A DNA stretch of 64,000 bases from Luzula sylvatica. Taxonomy: Eukaryota > Streptophyta > Magnoliopsida > Poales > Juncaceae. Made by a program: the position numbers and the translations under genes. The notes beneath the pieces are model-generated. The model searched no databases. It had not been told where the DNA came from and worked only from the letters and a program-made list of their open reading frames with translations. Shown here one piece after another: positions 55,055-64,000 of this stretch. The stretch's first letter is position 1. Each line of letters opens with the position of its first letter. The stretch is taken from contig OX326960.1 of assembly GCA_946800325.1 (NCBI GenBank), positions 37,105,629 through 37,169,628 on the forward strand, in the 5' to 3' direction.

Positions 55055-56890
55055 CACTACAACATATCTGAGTTTTAGGGTCGGGCCGCCTCTAAAATTT
55101 GCTCATTATTGGGTCGGCCTGCCCCAATAAGCCTTTTGGGTCGGTCAATACAGGGTCGAACCCTGATTATTTGAATTTTTGGGTCCGCCCGCCCCAACAG
55201 AGTTCCACCGCCCCAATAATGTTTTTGGGTCGCCCAATTATTGGGTCGGCCCGTCCCTACCTGCAGGGTCCGCCCGCCCCTAAGCACTTGCCCGCCCCAA
55301 TAAGTAATTGCAACAGCCCGACCCAAAATCTGACCGCCCCAATAAAGTTTAGGTCCGCCCGCCCCTATCTATATACCGCCCCAACAAAAATTAGGGTTGG
55401 CCCGACCCAACCCCCACCCCCACCTCTTCCCTCTTTCTCTTTATAACCCCTCGCCCATGAGCATTAGCAAATTTTTCCCCTCCCTGCGGCAGCCCTAACA
55501 CCCCTTTGCTTCATCCCTTTGCTTCCCTTCCCTGACGGCTCTCCATTTTTTCCTCAGCAACTCCTCGATCTGAAGATGGAAAATGAAGAAGAAGAAGAAG
55601 GCTGAGTCCAGCTCGTTTTCAGATCTTTTTTCTTTGAAGGTTTGAGATATTTTGCTAGTTTATTTTCAGCTCGTTTTCAGATATTTTGCTAGTTTATTTT
55701 TTTGTTGAAGCTCATTTATTTTTTGTAATCTCTATTTTGCTAGTTTATTCATTGTAGCTTTCGATTTTTTGCTCAATTTGTTCAATCTATTTCGGATTTT
55801 TCTGGCTATTGTTGTATTTTTCGAAAAAAAAATTTATTCTGTTTTTAATGCTATTTTTTCAGAAAATTTTTAACTCTTGTATTTTTCGAATTTTCTGGCT
55901 TCTGATGTATTTTCAGAAAAAATTTTAAATGTTTTTTTTTAATTCTTTGAATGTTTGAAGCTTGTTTTGAAAAAATTTGTTTTCGATTTTATTACTTCAA
56001 ATCTGTTTTCGAATTTATTTTTTTATTCAATTTTTTAATAGAAATACATTTTTTTTGTTTTTAATTCTGTTTTACTTTTGTTTTTTGTTCAAATTTTTTT
56101 AATTTTGTTTTTTGTTCCTATTTTTGTTGAATTATTTTTGTTGAATTATTTTTGCAATTATTTTTTGTTCAAATTTTGTTCAAATTTTTTTCCAGAAATT
56201 TATCTTGTACTATTTTTTTATTGAACTTGTAATATTTTTTTTGAAGAATTTTGGCTTCTAATTTTTTTTTAAACCAGCCAGATTTCGAATTTTTTAATTC
56301 TGCTTTCGAACATTTCCAATTTTTCAGAATCAGAATTGTTTTTTGTTTTCGAATTTTATTTGGTATTATTTAGAAGTTAAAATAATTTCTGGACATATTT
56401 AGTAGTTAAAAAAACGGTGTCGGTACTGCCCAGATCCAGCTGCATACCAGTACCGGTACAGGGAGATGGGACGACGGGGGTTTCAATTGGGATTTCAGCT
56501 CCGGATCTCTCTCGCTGCAGGTATTTGTGTTTTTTCTTTTTGTTTTTTCAGTTTTAATATAATATTTTAGAAGGGTAAATATGTAAATCCTCCGTTGTCC
56601 TTGAATATTTTAATATAATTTTAGTATATTTAGTATAATTTACTATATTTTGGTATAATTAATTTTTTTTTCTGGTGCTATATTAGAAGGGTATAAATAT
56701 TTCTGTTTTTAGTATGATTATTCTTTAATGTTAATAACTGTTATTATTATTTTCAGCATTAGTGATGTAGATATAATGTTTTTTATAAAAATAAATATTA
56801 TTTATTATTATTTAAATACATATTCTTTATTTTGAGAATATATTTTTGTTTAAATTATTAGTATTTATGATTATTATATTGATTTTTAGA
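55055..56890 (-). mobile_element. CACTA transposon, opposite end, inverted
   Basis: On the plus strand the end reads CACTACAACATATCTGAG; 14 of its first 17 bases match the first end. About 340 bp of subterminal repeats follow (GGGTCGGCCCGCCCC-like, more than a dozen), in the opposite orientation to those at 53690-53830. Then come a TATA-like TTTATAACCCC (about 55439) and a C/T-rich leader to a nine-codon ATG frame at 55576. The 1.2-kb T-rich stretch after it looks like an intron. This fits the promoter end of a transposon gene whose body is missing. Confidence 0.75.
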
Positions 56891-57006
56891 GGGAAATGAT
56901 TATAACCAACACTTGGCCCTGGTACGAGCCTTCGAGGGGTGGACAGATGCGCAGCAAGCTTCGAGGAATTAATGTACCAGCAAGTCGTACCAGGGAGGTC
57001 TTGGCA
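56891..57006. other. Rearrangement junction sequence
   Basis: This G+C-richer stretch between CACTA and LTR matches neither clearly. It lies at the second inversion breakpoint, and about 100 bp of LTR expected here is absent. Confidence 0.4.
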
Positions 57007-57131
57007 GCTGGTAATCGCCTATCCTTCTATTGCATCGTACCCTCGAAGTCATGGCGTGATCTTGGATTTTGGGAACCGGACCGGGCCTTCATATCCGCTG
57101 CGCGGGTCCGGGGATGGGTGAATACCCAATA
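57007..57131 (+). mobile_element. Copia D1 LTR, right piece
   Basis: It matches 58846-58967 closely, including GCATCGTACCCTCGAAGTCA and GGACCGGGCCTTCATATCC. It ends at CCCAATA just before the primer-binding site. With the pieces at 52899 and 54793 it accounts for one LTR. Confidence 0.87.
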
Positions 57132-57132
57132 G

Positions 57133-57144
57133 TGGTATCAGAGT
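57133..57144 (+). promoter_or_regulatory. Primer-binding site of Copia D1
   Basis: TGGTATCAGAGT, one base off the standard initiator-Met tRNA complement TGGTATCAGAGC, lies one base after the LTR. Confidence 0.85.
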
Positions 57145-57904
57145 GATCGCCATCGATTCGAGGGTCGAATCATAGTCGTATTGTTGATATACGCACGGGT
57201 TATCAAAGTTCGTACCCGTTTGCATGATGTTACATATAGAGAATGTCAAATTTCGTTAAAATCACAAGTGAAATTCACTAGAGATCAATCAAAAGTTGAT
57301 TGAGAGTATCTAGGAATGATCGTGAAAAAGTTTCATGATTTATCGTTTAGGAAACGAGCGAAAACGGAAGAAACGGCAAAATTTGCTGAAAATCTGAGTT
57401 TCTGCTGCCCCGGGGGCAGTTTTTGGCGCCCCGGACGCGTCCCGGGCGAGGTTTTCTCGCGCCCCACGGGCGACGGCTGGGGCAGGGACCCTCCTCTGGA
57501 TACTGATTTTTTTTTCGCGATAACTTTGGCTACGAAACTCGAAATTTTGAGTTCTTTATATCGATTTGATCGGCATCAAACATACTAGCTTGTAAGATAA
57601 TTAATTATTTAGAATAATTAGTCTCCCTAAATAAATCATATGCATTTAGAAATCTTGTGATAGTGATATAATATGATTATGTCACGAATTTAGAAACATG
57701 AATATCATGATCCCTCATAATATTTAAGTCGTGGAAATGCCTTCCATGTCAACAACCATCGAAATTGGTATCACAATATGTGTGTTGTTAGGCCTTCGTC
57801 ATGCACACATGTTGTTGGTATTAATGGGTGGCAAGCGTTAAATGGGGACTTACGTGTTGTTTGGCCTTCGTCATGCACGTGAGTAGTCCACTTGACGATA
57901 AGTT
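57145..57904 (+). mobile_element. Copia D1 leader
   Basis: The first 240 bp match the leader of element D2 (58981-59215). A G+C-rich segment at 57400-57495 with palindromes CTGCCCCGGGGGCAG and GGACGCGTCC has no counterpart in D2. The part 57585-57895 again matches 60045-60355 of D2, including two copies of GGCCTTCGTCATGCAC. D2 then begins. No gag is present. Confidence 0.8.
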
Positions 57905-58967
57905 TGAAGGAAATACAGTTTCAGGATCAACCGTAAAAGTGTACACAAGGATAAACGAATGTAAGCGTACATTCGTGGTCATATCTTTCAGTAGGAAAAT
58001 CCAATTTGAAGGGTTCAAATTGGGTTAGATAGATAATAAGATTATCTACAACCTTCATATAGAAATATATTTCATATGAACGAAGTATCAGTGTCGTTTC
58101 TATGAAATACCGAAAGGCTGCAACAGTATGACATACAGTTAGTAAAACAGTCATAACTGTTGCATACGAACTCCAATTGGGCCAGGCCAAATTGGGTCGT
58201 GTAGATAATAAGATTATCTACAACTTTCGTGTTAGGTGATTTTCTGTCAGAGGAATTTACCAATTTCATATGGACAGAATACTGGACAGATACATGCAAC
58301 TTTCTGTGTGAAAGAGTGTATATTGGATATACATGTCTTTTGGCCAATCCTAATCCTATATGATATAAATAGGATTTTTCTCTCTCATCTGGTGTGGTTG
58401 ATTCAGTTAATTAATTCAGAATATTCCAGAGAATTGTGAGACAACTTTCTAGAGAGAGAAAGGGTGTAAAGAGAGAGAAACCGTGAAAAGGTGTTTTCCG
58501 GTATAGAGAATCAATCAATCGAGCAAGTTCGCCGGTGCATCGTCTAGGCAGTTGCACCCGCGACCGACGTCTTACGAGTCAAGGTGGATACAAGTAGAGG
58601 AGCAACATCTGGGGCTCTTTCGGTTGTGATCGATTCGGAGGAACGAAATCTGCCGGAGACGGAAACGAGCGAATCGAGTAACGGGCTGTGGAAGTATGCG
58701 GGCATGGAACGCACGAAGACAACCCGAGGCGTGTCAAGACGGTGGGAGACGTGCGGTATGGGACGTACGGGCTAGTCACCAACGTGACACCGAAGGAAAA
58801 GAAGGATGCGAGCGATCAACCCGTCGTGCGTGATCAATTTCACGCTGGTAATCGTCTATCCTACTTTGCATCGTACCCTCGAAGTCATGGCGTGATCTTG
58901 GATTTAGGGAACCGGACCGGGCCTTCATATCCACTGCGCAGGCCCGGGGATGGGTGAATTCCCAACA
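57905..58967 (+). mobile_element. 5' LTR of Copia element D2, complete, 1063 bp
   Basis: It runs TGAAGGAAATACAG ... CCCAACA. It contains two GATAAT..ATTATC palindrome units (about 58028 and 58204), a GTGTATATTGGATATACATG block, TATA box TATAAATA (58364-58371) and a G+C-richer transcribed part. It seems to sit inside the D1 leader. Its partner 3' LTR lies beyond the window. Confidence 0.88.
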
Positions 58968-58968
58968 G

Positions 58969-58980
58969 TGGTATCAGAGC
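58969..58980 (+). promoter_or_regulatory. Primer-binding site of Copia D2
   Basis: TGGTATCAGAGC is the exact initiator-Met tRNA complement used by plant Copia elements. It fixes the LTR end and plus-strand direction. Confidence 0.92.
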
Positions 58981-61057
58981 GATCGCCATCGATTCGAGGG
59001 TCGAATCATAGTCGTATATTCGATATACGCACGGGTTATCAAAGTTCGTACCCGTTTGCATGATGATAGATTTAGAGATTCCAATTTCGTTAAAAATCAC
59101 AAGTAGAATTCACTAGAGATCAATCAAAAGTTGATTGAGAGTATCTAGGAATTATCGTGAAAAGGTTTCATGATTTATCGTTTCAGAAACGAGCGAAAAC
59201 GGAAGAAACGGAAAATCTGCAGAAAATTAGAATACGAAACAGTGAGTAAAACTAAGATAATTTTCAGTGAGAAACTCCAAATTGATTGGATCAAATTGGC
59301 GTAGTTAGATAATGAGATTATCTATGACTTTGATACAGAAATGTTTTTCATTTGAACGAATTATCAGTGTCGTTTTTAAGGAATACTGAAAAGGTGCGAC
59401 TGTTTGAAATACAGAGACTAAAACGTCCGTAGATGTCGCATCGAAACTCCAATTGAGTCCAATCCAATTGGGTTAGGTAGATAATAAGATTATCTAGAAC
59501 TTTAGTTCACGTTCAAAGTCGGTTGGAACAATTTAATATTTTCGTTTCACAGAATACTGAAAAGGTGTCTGTAGTTTTCTGGTTGAAAAGGTGTCTATTG
59601 GATATACTTACCTTTTCGTTTGTCCGTATTTTACCAAAACTGGTATAACTTTCAGTAGGAAACTCCGATTTGAATGGTTCAAATTGGGTTAGTTAGATAA
59701 TGAGATTATCTAGAACTTTCATGTTGTAATATATTTCATTTGAGCGACGTAGCAGTGTCGTTCTAATGAAATACCGAAAGGGTTCGACAGTTTGACATAA
59801 AGTCAGTAAAATGGCCGTAACTTTCGGGTCCGAACTCTAATTGGGCTGGGCCAAATTGGGTTGGAAAGATAATAAGATTATCTACATATTTCGTGTTAGT
59901 TGATTTTCTGTCAGAGGAATTTACCATTTTCGTTCTGACAGATTACTGAAAGGGTGTATGCAGTTTTCTGTTTGAAAAGGTGTATATGAGATATACATAC
60001 CTTTAGGCCTATCTTTATCTCTAATCAATTAATTCAATCATACTAGAATATTAGATAATTAATTATTTAGAATAATTAGTCTCTCTAAATAAATCATATG
60101 CATTTAGAAAATCTTGTGATAGTGATATAATATGATTATGTCACAAATTATTTAAACATGAATGTCATGATCCCTCATAATATTTAAGTCGTGGAAATGC
60201 CTTCCATATCATCAACCATCGAAATTGGTATCACAATATGTGTGTTTCTAGGCCTTCGTCATGCACACATGTTGATGGTACTAATGGGTGGCAAGCCTTA
60301 AATGGGGACTTACGTGTTTCTAGGCCTTCGTCATGCACATGAGTAGTTCATTTGAACGATACGTTTGATATGGTTATGACTTAACCGTCCAAGCCAATCC
60401 GATTGGAGTTCGGGGCATAGTTAGAATGCACACACGGAACTGGGATTATATGTGATACGATCCATCACCGAAATTCTAAAAAGTTCAAGAGTCGCATATG
60501 ATGCGATTGGATTATATCCTACCTAAATAAGCGAGATCCCACTCGATAGGCCTTCGTCACTTGTGGGAGGATTGCGAAATATGGATCTCGGGTGTTATGG
60601 ACTTGGAGTCCCGTATCGGTATGAGGGTTATCGATTCGATAAAATAACACTATTCATATATTCATCATATAAACATATAGATTAAGTACGCACGGTTAGG
60701 AGCTTAATCTTCATCATCCGTTTAGAATTATGTTATCAAGCAAACACCAAATATATATCGATGAGATCGATATGATAGATGGCTTTTGGGTCGGAATTAC
60801 CTTAATTAACCTTGATAGTCAAAGAATAGTTCTTAGACTTAAAGGAACGTGTTGGACACGGAAACGGTAGATTCGGGGCTCGAGGCTTTGGTTTTAGAGA
60901 AAGCCGGGTTCGATACATTTTAAGAAGAAATCGAACAATATTACATGCCTTGTGGTGGCATGTGTAGACGCAAATTTCTCAAAATTGTTTTGAGAATTCG
61001 GGTGTATATGAAAATAAAACACAACGCTCATGAAATAGTTTCAAGAGCTAGAGCGCG
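58981..61057 (+). mobile_element. Copia D2 leader with two extra LTR-like modules
   Basis: From about 59240 to 60020 the leader carries four GATAAT-N-AGATTATC units (near 59297, 59473, 59694, 59868) in two pairs. Each pair ends in a GTGTMTATTGGATATACTTACC-like block as in the LTR. The rest (60020-61057) includes paired GGCCTTCGTCATGCAC motifs and AT-rich sequence; gag is absent or unrecognisable. Confidence 0.78.

Positions 61058-64000
<2,943 letters not shown>

Noticed and set aside
55099..55446. Pro-rich frames on both strands
   Set aside because: They arise from the GC-rich CACTA subterminal repeats.

Overview
The window looks like nuclear DNA of a eudicot plant. It is AT-rich, its genes have GT-AG introns, and most of it is transposon-derived. 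The families present are plant ones: chalcone isomerase, an ER-type Ca2+-ATPase, an FCS-like zinc finger, plant LINEs with zf-RVT domains, Copia and Ty3 retrotransposons, CACTA, hAT, Mutator and Helitron elements, and a tRNA-derived SINE. The species cannot be named from the sequence.

Gene-bearing left third (1-33 kb). Four host genes are supported. A four-exon chalcone isomerase (+, 1287-2868) has a 106-bp CT repeat inside its first intron. A six-exon ER-type Ca2+-ATPase (-, 5558-9188) codes for 1053 residues ending in a KKEE retrieval signal. A two-exon FCS-like zinc finger gene (+, 30446-31425) was recovered by splicing two separate ORFs. A single-exon conserved plant protein of unknown function (-, 32168-32689) completes the set. 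They share no evident pathway. Between them lie transposons whose target-site duplications (TSDs) can still be read: a hAT MITE (14222-14821), a Mutator-like MITE (20008-20727) inside Helitron-like sequence, a SINE (21488-21718), a truncated LINE (23500-26362) split by a solo LTR (23563-25279), and a complete 1.76-kb TRIM element (27864-29627).

Satellite block (34.4-52.9 kb). A 124-125-bp tandem repeat, roughly 70 copies in three blocks, has at least two monomer classes and a longer-range order. It is interrupted by a second solo LTR of the 23.5-kb family (40454-42097, TSD CCAAA), a Ty3 gag-protease fragment (42308-44081), and a nearly intact minus-strand Copia element (44082-50112) that has lost its 5' LTR.

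Right end (52.9-64 kb). Two copies of another Copia family lie here. The 5' LTR of the first was hit by a CACTA transposon, and part of the combined structure was later inverted. The LTR therefore lies in three pieces (+, -, +) and both CACTA ends point the same way. The second copy has a 5' LTR (57905-58967), a primer-binding site, a leader with extra LTR-like promoter modules, and a heavily decayed pol that runs off the window.

The most unusual theme is that three unrelated LTR families here each carry clusters of a different short palindrome: TCCGTTATAACGGA, GTTCGTTCGAACGAAC, and GATAAT-N-AGATTATC. No CRISPR array, rRNA or functional tRNA gene was seen.
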